Below, piece by piece: positions 26,706 through 33,973 of a DNA stretch of 64,000 nt. The stretch is from AP-15 sp963703665 (GTDB taxonomy: Bacteria > Pseudomonadota > Alphaproteobacteria > ATCC43930 > CGMCC-115725). The translations under genes and the position numbers were made by a program. The stretch's first letter is position 1. Each line of letters opens with the position of its first letter. The DNA lies in the NCBI GenBank assembly GCA_963703665.1, contig CAVPFB010000009.1, positions 24,993 through 88,992 on the forward strand, written 5' to 3'. Under the pieces are notes generated by a model that saw only the letters and a list, made by a program, of their open reading frames with translations, was not told where the DNA came from and made no database searches.

Positions 26706-27139
26706 TAGCGGCGCCCTGCATCGCGCGGCGACGATCGAGCGGCGATGGGCCGTGGCATTGTCCGGTTAGCCAAACGCCACTGCCAAAGGGCCAATGCTGG
26801 GGTTACGCATAATTCCATGACCAGTCCGAACAGCATCGGCGCATCCGGGTATCCCCGCACCAACAGCGACAGCAGCCTGCTGAAGCCGCCGACCGCGACA
26901 ATTCCGGTCAGCATCCTGAAGCGGGCGCCAAGACGTTCGATCCGCGGAACGGTGCTGGCGAACGCGCAGCCGATGCCGAGCAGCAATCCCGACAGATAGC
27001 GGTAATGGCTGTCGGCCGCGGCAGGCGCAAAATCCACATGCACCATCGCCGGACCGAGCAGCACTCCCATAGCCCCGGCCGCGATCGGGATCAGTGAGGC
27101 GCCGGCGACAACGACTTGAAGAAGTCGTCTTTCGTTCAT
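26705..27139 (-). CDS. DUF4345 family membrane protein
   Basis: A 144-residue protein with four predicted helices. 'GPAMVHVDFAPAAADSHYRY' then 'LSGLLLGIGCAF' and 'GRFSRLLSLLVRG'-like 'GFSRLLSLLVRGYPDAPMLF' are the pattern of DUF4345, a small membrane family of unknown function. The ATG at 27139 is preferred to a TTG two codons upstream. Its TAG stop (26705-26707) contains the TA target of the adjacent IS630 element; the stop would read TAG with or without the insertion, so the protein is intact. Lies downstream of an SDR gene on the same strand. Confidence 0.8.
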   Translation of the reverse strand: MNERRLLQVVVAGASLIPIAAGAMGVLLGPAMVHVDFAPAAADSHYRYLSGLLLGIGCAFASTVPRIERLGARFRMLTGIVAVGGFSRLLSLLVRGYPDAPMLFGLVMELCVTPALALWQWRLANRTMPRPIAARSSPRDAGRR

Positions 27140-27178
27140 CGGCAACGGAGCTCGACGCCTCGATGCGCAGCCTGTGTC

Positions 27179-27961
27179 CTAAAGCGCCGATCTGCGGCTG
27201 GAGCCACCGCCGTCGATCGTGACGATCGACCCGGTGGTGTAGGCGGATCGGTCGGAGGCGAGGAAGGCGGCCATCCAGGCGATCTCTTCGGGCTTGGCGG
27301 CGCGGCCGAAGGCCAGCGGCTTCATCAGCTCGGTCCAGCGCTCGGCGTCGCCGAAGCGGTCCTGGGCGCGAGTGCGCATCAGGGTCACGAGCCGCTCGGT
27401 CATGACCGGGCCGGGGTTGACGCCGAGGACCCGCAGCCCGTCGCGCGGCGCCGTGCCGCCCATCGCGCGGGTGAACGCCATCAACGAGGCGTTGCCCGAC
27501 GATCCCGCGATGTAGTCGAAATCGGGGTTCTCGCCGGCCGCACCGAGGATGTTGACGATGACCCCCGTTCTGCGCCCGCGCATCAGCGCGTAGAAGCGCC
27601 GGGTCATGTTGACATAGCCGAACACCTTCAGGTCCCAAGCCGCGCGCCAGCGCGCCTCGTCGACCGCGTCGAGATTGCCGCCGGGGATGGCGCCGGCATT
27701 GTTGACCAGGATCTCGGTGTCGCAGCATTCGGCGGCGAGATTGTCGACGTTGCGGCTGTCCGAGAGATCGAGCGGAAACACCCGCACCGCGACGTTGTGC
27801 TTGGCGGTGATCGCCGCCCGCGCCGTTTCGAGATCGCCCGCGGTGCGCGACACCAATGCCACATCGCAGCCCTCCTCGGCCAGGATTTCGGCGCAGGCCC
27901 GCCCGATCCCTTTCGACGCGCCGGTGATCAGCGCCTTCTTCCCGCGCAACCCGAGGTCCAT
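27179..27961 (-). CDS. SDR-family oxidoreductase with atypical active site
   Basis: A 260-residue SDR with a normal cofactor site (ITGASKGIGRA) and NNAGAIPGG, ending in 'TIDGGGSSRRSAL'. The catalytic region reads 'VNILGAAGENPDFDYIAGSS' followed by 'GNASLMAFTRAMGG'. The expected YxxxK is replaced by YIAGS, so the lysine is missing at the normal spacing, and the serine of the triad is not in its usual place. It may be a non-canonical SDR subgroup or a catalytically altered enzyme. The next gene on the strand (DUF4345) starts 40 bases downstream. Substrate unknown. Confidence 0.85.
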   Translation of the reverse strand: MDLGLRGKKALITGASKGIGRACAEILAEEGCDVALVSRTAGDLETARAAITAKHNVAVRVFPLDLSDSRNVDNLAAECCDTEILVNNAGAIPGGNLDAVDEARWRAAWDLKVFGYVNMTRRFYALMRGRRTGVIVNILGAAGENPDFDYIAGSSGNASLMAFTRAMGGTAPRDGLRVLGVNPGPVMTERLVTLMRTRAQDRFGDAERWTELMKPLAFGRAAKPEEIAWMAAFLASDRSAYTTGSIVTIDGGGSSRRSAL

Positions 27962-27987
27962 TGCGTCCTCTCAATCAAAATTCACCG

Positions 27988-28075
27988 TGCCATTGCACGC
28001 GCAGCGAAGCAATCTCGTGCCGCTCCACCCAGCCTCATCGAGATTGCCGCGTCGCCTCCGGCTCCTCGCAATGAC
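27988..28075. repeat. Dispersed palindromic repeat, copy 2
   Basis: An 88-base relative of the element at 18711-18799. Its ends are GCCATTGCACG and CTCGCAATGAC, with the internal GCGAAGCAATCTCG / CGAGATTGCC arms forming a hairpin. The right end (CTCCTCGCAATGAC) is identical to copy 1, while the left end has diverged. It lies between the SDR and the RlmM-like gene. Confidence 0.65.
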
Positions 28076-28129
28076 ACCGGGTGCACTCGAACCACCGAGA
28101 CAGCACGCCGCTCGCCCGCTGCCCGAAGG

Positions 28130-29029
28130 CTAACCGATTTTGCTCCAGGTCAATTCGTGCCTGTTGTGAAAAAGGTGACGCAGCTCGGAACCCGGAATGG
28201 CGGCAAAGCGGCGGGCCGCGGCGTGGTCGGTTTCGCCTTGGAATTTGATCGTGCAGACAAACCGGCGGCAGCTTCCGGCGGCGAGCCAGCGCTCGACCAG
28301 CGCCAACAGCCTGGCCGGATAGCACACGACATCGGAAAACAGCCAGTCGACGGGCCCGAGCGCCTGCGGGTCGAGGGCAAAGGCGCTGACGAGCCGATGC
28401 TCTATCCCCGGCAGGCGTGCGACCTCGGGGGCCAGCGGCGCCTTGTCGACGCTGATCACCCGCGCGCCCATCTGCTGCAACGCCCAGCTCCAGCCGCCGG
28501 GGCTGCTGCCGAGATCGAGGCACACCTCGCCGGGCTGCGGCCGGCAGCCGATCAGGGTCAGCGCTTCCCACAATTTCAGATAGGCGCGGCTTGGCGGCCC
28601 GGAGCGGTCCTCGACAAACCGCACTTCGCCGTTCGGGAACGGGCTCGTGCAACAGGGCGCCGCCAGCACCGTCTCCGCATCGAGCAAGGTCCACGCGCCG
28701 AGCGGCGCGCTCGGCGGCGGCGTGCCGAACACCAGCGGCTTCGCCGACACCTTTGGCAATTGCTCCTGGATCAGCATAGCGCGGCGATGCAGCACCGGGG
28801 CATAGACCGCCCAATTGCGCTGGATCGCGCGCAATTTCGTTGCTGCATCGGAGATCGACGCGGCCGCGATCTGCTGCGGGTCGAGCCAGACGTTGGCCGC
28901 CCACGCGGCCGGGCGCGCCGGCCCCGGCGCCACCAGCAACCGCCCATGCGCGCGCTCGACCGCACCCAGCTCCTTGGCGAGCTCGCCCTCGAACCCATCG
29001 GCGGCGAGATAGGCGGCGCGGCTGGTCAC
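28130..29029 (-). CDS. RlmM/FtsJ-like SAM-dependent rRNA 2'-O-methyltransferase
   Basis: A 299-residue protein. The N-terminal part (residues 1-150) resembles the RNA-binding region of RlmM, and the C-terminal half is an FtsJ/RrmJ-type Rossmann methyltransferase with SAM motif 'CLDLGSSPGGWSWALQQMGA'. A K-D-K-E tetrad can be proposed from 'LKLWEAL', 'LFSDVVCYP', 'TIKFQGE'. RlmM methylates C2498 of 23S rRNA in E. coli; the same site here is inferred. Divergently arranged with the sirtuin gene, starts 62 bases apart, so a shared promoter region is likely. The gene is intact. Confidence 0.82.
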   Translation of the reverse strand: MTSRAAYLAADGFEGELAKELGAVERAHGRLLVAPGPARPAAWAANVWLDPQQIAAASISDAATKLRAIQRNWAVYAPVLHRRAMLIQEQLPKVSAKPLVFGTPPPSAPLGAWTLLDAETVLAAPCCTSPFPNGEVRFVEDRSGPPSRAYLKLWEALTLIGCRPQPGEVCLDLGSSPGGWSWALQQMGARVISVDKAPLAPEVARLPGIEHRLVSAFALDPQALGPVDWLFSDVVCYPARLLALVERWLAAGSCRRFVCTIKFQGETDHAAARRFAAIPGSELRHLFHNRHELTWSKIG

Positions 29030-29091
29030 GATCCTCTTCGGATTATATGCCGGGGCTTGGCGAGGCCGCGGAGTTTTGTCACAGTCGCCGG

Positions 29092-29847
29092 ATGGCTCTC
29101 GATCGCGACACCGCCGAGCTCGCCCGTCTGATCGACCAGGCGGGGCGCGCCGTCGTCTTTACCGGCGCCGGGATCAGCACCGAATCGGGCATTCCCGATT
29201 TCCGCAGCCCCGGCGGCATCTGGACCCGGATGGCGCCGATCGATTTCGCCGATTTTCTGGGTTCGGAGGAGGCGCGCCGCGAAACCTGGCGGCGCCGCTT
29301 TGCGATGGAGGAAACCTTTCGCGCCGCCGCACCCAACCGCGGCCATCGCGCCGTTGCGGCACTGGTCCGCCGCGGCAAGGCGACGGCGGTCGTCACCCAG
29401 AACATCGACGGGCTGCATCAGGCGTCCGGGGTTCCCGCGGACCAGGTCATCGAACTGCACGGCAACACGACCTATGCCAGCTGCCTCGATTGCGCCGCGC
29501 GCTACGAGCTCTCTGCGCTGCGCCGGGCGTTCGAGCGTGACGAGGCGGCACCGGTCTGCGACCAATGCGGCGGCTTCGTCAAGACCGCGACGATCTCGTT
29601 CGGCCAGGCGATGCCGGAAGCGGCGATGCGGCGGGCCGCGACCGAGACCAACGCGGCCGATCTGTTCATCGTCGCCGGCTCCTCGCTCGTCGTCTATCCC
29701 GCTGCGGCGTTCCCCGAGCTGGCCAAACACAACGGCGCCGCCCTGGTCATCGTCAACCGCGAGCCGACCGGCCTCGACCATATCGCCGACCTCGTCCTGC
29801 ACCGCCCAATCGGCGAAACCCTCGGCGCCGCAACCGGCATCGACTGA
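29092..29847 (+). CDS. Sir2-family NAD-dependent protein deacylase
   Basis: A 251-residue sirtuin. NAD-binding motifs are 'FTGAGISTESGIPDFRSPGG', 'TQNIDGLH' with the catalytic His in 'ELHGNT', and a structural zinc site CLDC...CDQC; the late 'VAGSSLVVYPAA' and 'IVNREPTGLD' complete the fold. It would remove acyl groups from lysines in the cytoplasm, consuming NAD. The usual bacterial 'VxFGE' is TISFGQ here. The ATG at 29092 follows a short spacer from the divergent methyltransferase. Followed by the decayed prfC copy at 30004; 29848-30003 holds no gene. Confidence 0.92.
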   Translation: MALDRDTAELARLIDQAGRAVVFTGAGISTESGIPDFRSPGGIWTRMAPIDFADFLGSEEARRETWRRRFAMEETFRAAAPNRGHRAVAALVRRGKATAVVTQNIDGLHQASGVPADQVIELHGNTTYASCLDCAARYELSALRRAFERDEAAPVCDQCGGFVKTATISFGQAMPEAAMRRAATETNAADLFIVAGSSLVVYPAAAFPELAKHNGAALVIVNREPTGLDHIADLVLHRPIGETLGAATGID

Positions 29848-30003
29848 GCCCCACCCTTCCTCCGGTCGCGCAGCCTGGAGGGGTAATCGTCGAACCTGAG
29901 CCGGTTCACCGATCGCGAAAAATCCGGCTGGAGCGTTGGAAAATACGCTTTGGCTCTGAGTGCCGATGCCGGCACAGCGCGGGAAACAGTCTGAAATGGA
30001 AAG

Positions 30004-30318
30004 ATGAGTATTCTTACCGACGAGATCGCCCGGCGGCGGACGTTTGCGATCATTTCGCATCCCGATGCCGGCAAGACCACTCTGACCGAGAAGCTGCTGC
30101 TGTTCGGCGGGGCGATCCAGCTGGCGGGCGAGGTCAAGGCGCGCGGCGACCGGCGGCGGGCGCGTTCCGACTGGATGGCGATCGAGCGCGAGCGCGGCAT
30201 CCCGGTCAGCTCGGCGGTGATGGCCTTCGAGCACGAGGGGCTGAGCTTCAACCTGCTTGACACGCGGGACCACCAGGATTTCAGCGAAGACACCCAGCGT
30301 ACCCCGACTGCGGTCGAC
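30004..30318 (+). pseudogene. Truncated, decayed 5' copy of prfC (release factor 3)
   Basis: The first ~105 codons of a peptide chain release factor 3 gene, closely similar to the start of the longer copy at 31193 (P-loop 'SHPDAGKTTLTEKLL' intact). The GTPase G3 motif is destroyed (LDTRDHQDF instead of LDTPGHQDF) and other substitutions are present (GIPVSS for GISVSS). Similarity to the second copy ends abruptly at GCGGTCGAC (30318), 25 bases before the PIN toxin gene stop. Homology extends about 25 bases upstream of the ATG too. The open frame runs on to 30783 only as antisense of the toxin. Non-functional remnant of a duplication. Confidence 0.88.
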
Positions 30319-30342
30319 GGCCCGTCAGGCGGAAAATCGGCA

Positions 30343-30765
30343 TTACGGTGTGACGACCTCGATCAGCGCCGAGAAACGACGAAAATCCGCTTCGTTGAAG
30401 GTCAGCAGCCGGCGTTCGCCATGCGCGAGCATCGTCGCGACGACATTGGCGTCATGGACCTGGCGACCGCCAAAGGAATAACGGCGGGTCAGCTCCATCA
30501 GCTGACCCCATACTGCGAGGCCGTCCTCAAGGATGGCGAAGCGCTGCACGAATGCCGCAGCGTCCGCCGTCGCCTCGGTGAGGCTGAGAGGCTTTCCCCA
30601 GGTCTGAGCACGCGTCATTACGGCGATGTATTCGCGCAGTATCTGCCGGCTGATCGAGAGCGGCTCGTCGGCGGCCATCCGGGCGAGCGCAGCCCGGGCT
30701 CGATCGCGGAACGGCGCTCCTTCGGCCGTAGCATAGACGAGGACGTTGGTATCGACGAAGCTCAC
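30343..30765 (-). CDS. PIN-domain ribonuclease toxin (VapC-like)
   Basis: A 140-residue PIN domain protein, the toxin of a type II toxin-antitoxin pair. Acidic metal-binding residues are visible at the N-terminus (FVDTNVLVYA), mid-protein (QILREYIAVM) and C-terminus (GRQVHDANVVATM, then TFNEADF). VapC toxins cleave RNA, often initiator tRNA or rRNA, unless bound by antitoxin; the target here is unknown. The GTG start overlaps the antitoxin stop (GTGA). The module sits on the minus strand between the decayed prfC 5' copy and the second prfC. Confidence 0.88.
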   Translation of the reverse strand: MSFVDTNVLVYATAEGAPFRDRARAALARMAADEPLSISRQILREYIAVMTRAQTWGKPLSLTEATADAAAFVQRFAILEDGLAVWGQLMELTRRYSFGGRQVHDANVVATMLAHGERRLLTFNEADFRRFSALIEVVTP

Positions 30766-30998
30766 CGCCCGTCTTCGTCGTAGATGTCCCCGCGCCGCAG
30801 GCTCAACCCCACGGGCCAGGGTCCCAGATCGTGACTGGGCAGGGCGTCGGCGTCGAAAGGCGCAGCGGGTCGCTGGCGGGCGGGCGGCGCCGTCACATCG
30901 ATGGTGACCTCGTGTTCGCCGGCCGGCACGACAGCGGGGGCAGTGCCGGTGATCCGGTGATCGGGCCCAACCAGGATGCGGGTGCGGATTTCGGTCAT
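30762..30998 (-). CDS. Antitoxin of the PIN toxin pair
   Basis: A 78-residue acidic protein directly upstream of and overlapping the PIN toxin gene, hence its likely antitoxin. The N-terminal beta-rich part (EIRTRILVGPDHRITGTAP) resembles no standard VapB DNA-binding domain that I recognise. The C-terminus 'GPWPVGLSLRRGDIYDEDGR' has the Trp/acidic character of toxin-neutralising tails. It may autoregulate the pair. The ATG at 30998 is the only good start. Family name uncertain; the assignment rests on position and size. Confidence 0.72.
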   Translation of the reverse strand: MTEIRTRILVGPDHRITGTAPAVVPAGEHEVTIDVTAPPARQRPAAPFDADALPSHDLGPWPVGLSLRRGDIYDEDGR

Positions 30999-31192
30999 GG
31001 CTCTGCAACGTCAAACGCGAATATTGCCGATGATACCAGATGCGCGGGCCATCCTAGTCGCGTCGATGCCTTCAGCCGCCCTCCTCGCAGTTGGCAAAGC
31101 GCCGCACACCCATCATATCCACCCACCAGCGCCGGTATAATGGGGCGCTTGCGAGCGACGGCCTGCGTCGCGGGAACAGTTGAAGCGGAATG

Positions 31193-32798
31193 ATGAGCAC
31201 CCTTAGCGACGAGATCGCGCGGCGGCGGACGTTTGCGATCATCTCGCATCCGGACGCCGGCAAGACCACCCTGACCGAGAAACTGCTGCTGTTCGGCGGC
31301 GCGATCCAGCTCGCCGGCGAGGTCAAGGCGCGCGGCGACCGGCGGCGGGCGCGCTCCGACTGGATGGCGATCGAGCGCGAGCGCGGCATCTCGGTCAGCT
31401 CGGCGGTGATGACCTTCGAGCATGACGGGCTGACCTTCAACCTGCTCGACACGCCGGGCCACCAGGATTTCAGCGAGGACACCTATCGCACGCTGACCGC
31501 GGTCGACAGCGCCGTCATGGTGCTCGACGCCGCCCGCGGCATCGAGGAGCAGACCCGCAAGCTGTTCGAGGTGTGCCGGCTGCGCGACGTGCCGATCGTG
31601 ACCTTCATCAACAAGCTCGACCGCGAGAGCCGCGACCCGTTCGACCTGCTGGACGAGATCGAGCAGAGCCTGGCGCTCGACGTGACCCCGGCGAGCTGGC
31701 CGATCGGCATGGGCCGCGATTTTCTCGGCACCTGGGATCTGTTCGACGAACGCGCTGCTGCTGTTCGAGCGCGGCGCCCACGACCAGGTCGTCGAGCCGG
31801 TCAGGTGCAGCGGGCTCGACGATCCCGAGCTGGCGCGGCGGCTGCCGGCGAAGCGGCGCTCGCGCAAACTGCGCGAGGAGGTCGAGATGGCGCGCGGGCT
31901 GTGCCCGCCGTTCGACCGCGAGGCGTTTCGCGACGGGCCATCTGACCCCGGTGTTCTTCGGCAGCGCCCTGAACAATTTCGGGGTGCGCGAGTTGTTGCA
32001 CGGCATCGCCGAACTGGCGCCGCCGCCGCGGCCGCAGCCGGCGGTCGGAGCCGACGGGCCGCAGCGCGATCCGGCCGGAGGAGCCCGAGGTCGCCGGCTT
32101 TGTCTTCAAGGTGCAGGCCAATATCGACCCGCAGCATCGCGACCGCATCGCCTTTGTGCGGCTCGCCTCGGGCCGGTTTCATGCGCGGCATGAAGTTGAA
32201 GAACGTCCGCACCGGGCGGCTCATGTCGGTGCAGGCCCCGGTGTTTTTCCTGGCGCGCGAGCGCAACCTCGCCGAGGAGGCGTGGCCCGGCGACATCATC
32301 GGCATCCCTAATCACGGCAGCCTGCGTATCGGCGACACCCTGACCGAGGGCGGCGAGATCCGGGTCACCGGCATCCCGAGCTTTGCCCCCGAGATCCTGC
32401 GCCGGGTGCGGCTCGACGACCCGATGAAGTCGAAGCATCTGCGCCATGCGCTCGAGCAGCTGGCCGAGGAGGGGGTGACCCGCGTGTTCAAGCCGCTGAC
32501 CGGCGGCGACTGGATCGTCGGCGTCGTCGGCGCGCTGCAGCTCGACGTGCTGACCGCACGGCTCGAAGCCGAGTATGGGCTGGCGACCCGGCTCGACGGC
32601 GCGCCCTATCAGGCGGCGCGCTGGCTCGAAGCCGACGACCCGGCCGAAATCGAGCGCTTCCGCCTCAAGAACCCGTCGGCCAGCGCCGAGGACCATGACG
32701 GCGTCCCGGTGTTTCTCGCCCGCAACGCCTGGGACCTGCGCACGACGATCGAGGAATGGCCGGCATTGCGCTTCAAGGAGACCCGCGAGCAGAGCTGA
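31193..32798 (+). CDS. prfC: Peptide chain release factor 3, multiply frameshifted
   Basis: RF3 is the translational GTPase that recycles RF1/RF2 after termination. The N-terminal GTPase is intact: P-loop DAGKTT, LDTPGHQDF (G3), NKLDRE (G4). From about 31745 the protein continues in other frames ('ALLLFERGAHDQVV', 'GHLTPVFFGSALNNFGVREL', 'EVAGFVFKVQANIDPQHRDR', 'MKLKNVRTGRLMSVQAPVFF') and the last 200 residues are open to the TGA at 32798. At least four or five indels lie within 31745-32195. All domains are present, so this looks like sequence error rather than decay. ATG 31193 matches the start of the 30004 copy. Confidence 0.85.
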
Positions 32799-32864
32799 GG
32801 TGACTAGCCAAATGGCCTCTGTTACTCTGGTGGGTCTCGACCCACTGATGCTGGTGCTGCTCGG

Positions 32865-33144
32865 ATGCGCCTTGACTGGGACCGGGACAAGAGCCGCGCC
32901 AATCTGCGCAAACACGGTGTCAGCTTCGAGATCACGGGTGTTTGAGGATCCGAATCAGCTATCAATCCAAGATCGCTTCGAGGGGGACGAGGAGCGCTGG
33001 CAGACAATGGGCCTCGTCAATGCCATCGTTGTTCTGATCGTAGCTCATACCGTCAGCGATGACGGCGAAGAAGAAATCGTTCGAATTATTTCGGCTCGCA
33101 AGGCGACACCGAGGGAAAGGCAGAGATACCATGAAGGCATCTGA
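32865..33144 (+). CDS. brnT: BrnT-type ribonuclease toxin, frameshifted
   Basis: Type II toxin BrnT, a RelE-fold RNase of about 92 residues. The start reads 'MRLDWDRDKSRANLRKHGVS', with the typical KxxxNxxKHGVSF. A frame break near 32935-32942 leads to 'VFEDPNQLSIQDRFEGDEER' then 'IVRIISARKATPRERQRYHE', the conserved end. One missing base after 'EIT' explains the break and would restore the protein. It overlaps the following BrnA-like start by 14 bases, the standard toxin-antitoxin order. The local composition is visibly less GC-rich than the flanks, which fits transfer. Confidence 0.82.
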
Positions 33145-33556
33145 CAAAGCTGCGGCGGAGCTGTCCGCGCTCGCGGATTTGCCGGATTCGGAAATCGATA
33201 CGAGCGACATCCCGGAGAGTGCGGACTGGACCGATGCCCTTCGGGGAAGATTTGATCGAAGAGGTACACCATCAAGGCCTGCCGTATCCTTGAAGCGAAT
33301 GTCGAATGAACAAAAGGCGGAGATTCGCACGTTGTTGCTTCAAGGAATGAGCCGCTACGACATTGCTGAGCAGCTCGGCGTGACGCCTGGTCAGGTGAGC
33401 GCGGTTAGGGCGTGGATTACCATGCGAAACCCAGCCATGGTTCTCCCCGCCCAGGTCAACGCCGAGAGCGACGAAATAGTAGAGGCTGTCGAGACGACCT
33501 TTGGGCTGGAGCGAGACCTACAGGCAGGCGTTACGAAGGAATATTGCGCAGCTTGA
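33131..33556 (+). CDS. BrnA-like antitoxin N-terminus joined in frame to a helix-turn-helix domain
   Basis: The first ~45 residues (MKASDKAAAELSALADLPDS, EIDTSDIPESADW, ALRGRF) are the toxin-binding N-terminus of BrnA antitoxins. The ribbon-helix-helix DNA-binding half that should follow is absent. Instead the frame continues through 'VSLKRMSNEQKAEIRTLLLQ' into a helix-turn-helix ('MSRYDIAEQLGVTPGQVSAV') and the first residues of a NucS-type nuclease region ('ETTFGLERDLQ') before a frameshift. A second gene could start at ATG 33299 (MSNEQK). It is either a true fusion or a junction of two genes after deletion; the sequence alone cannot decide. Confidence 0.65.
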   Translation: MKASDKAAAELSALADLPDSEIDTSDIPESADWTDALRGRFDRRGTPSRPAVSLKRMSNEQKAEIRTLLLQGMSRYDIAEQLGVTPGQVSAVRAWITMRNPAMVLPAQVNAESDEIVEAVETTFGLERDLQAGVTKEYCAA

Positions 33557-33875
33557 ACCTGGTTTGACGATCGTGGATGGGGATCGAGAGCGACGAGTTG
33601 AATCTGGTGGACGCATCGACATCCTGGCGAAGGATCGTTCTGGCGGGATGGTCGTAATCGAGCTCAAGGCGGGTCGTGCGGATCGGGATGCTGTAGGACA
33701 GATTCTCGCGTACATCGGAGAACTGATGGACGAAGCCACGTCGGTGCGAGGAATTCTGGTTGCCGCCGAGTTCTCTCCGCGCTCGTTAGCGGCAGCAAGA
33801 GCAGCACCAAATATAAGACTGATACGTTATGGGATCCAGTTTTCGTTCAACGCGATTGAGGTGCGTAAAGTTTAA
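33501..33875 (+). CDS. NucS-like nuclease domain (PD-(D/E)XK), continuation of the preceding frame
   Basis: Encodes 'ALRRNIAQLEPGLTIVDGDR', 'GGRIDILAKDRSGGMVVIEL', 'KAGRADRDAVGQILAYIGEL', the core of the endonuclease NucS/DUF91 C-terminal domain, with putative catalytic D (RIDIL), E and K (VIELKAG). The natural N-terminus (ETTFGLERDLQ) lies in the frame of the previous entry. The two frames are separated by a CAGGCAGGCG stretch (around 33522) that looks like a 4-base duplication of CAGG/GCAG. Repaired, this is an HTH plus nuclease protein of ~190 residues starting at 33299, or a larger BrnA-HTH-nuclease fusion. Function as defence or repair nuclease is speculative. Confidence 0.7.
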   Translation: MGWSETYRQALRRNIAQLEPGLTIVDGDRERRVESGGRIDILAKDRSGGMVVIELKAGRADRDAVGQILAYIGELMDEATSVRGILVAAEFSPRSLAAARAAPNIRLIRYGIQFSFNAIEVRKV

Positions 33876-33973
33876 CCTCCCGTCACTACGATGTTTAGCT
33901 AAATCTAACGAAAGCTGATCTTGTCTGCTGCATTTCAAGGAGCCCGCGAGCGGAGCTGAGGGCCGATCTCTCT

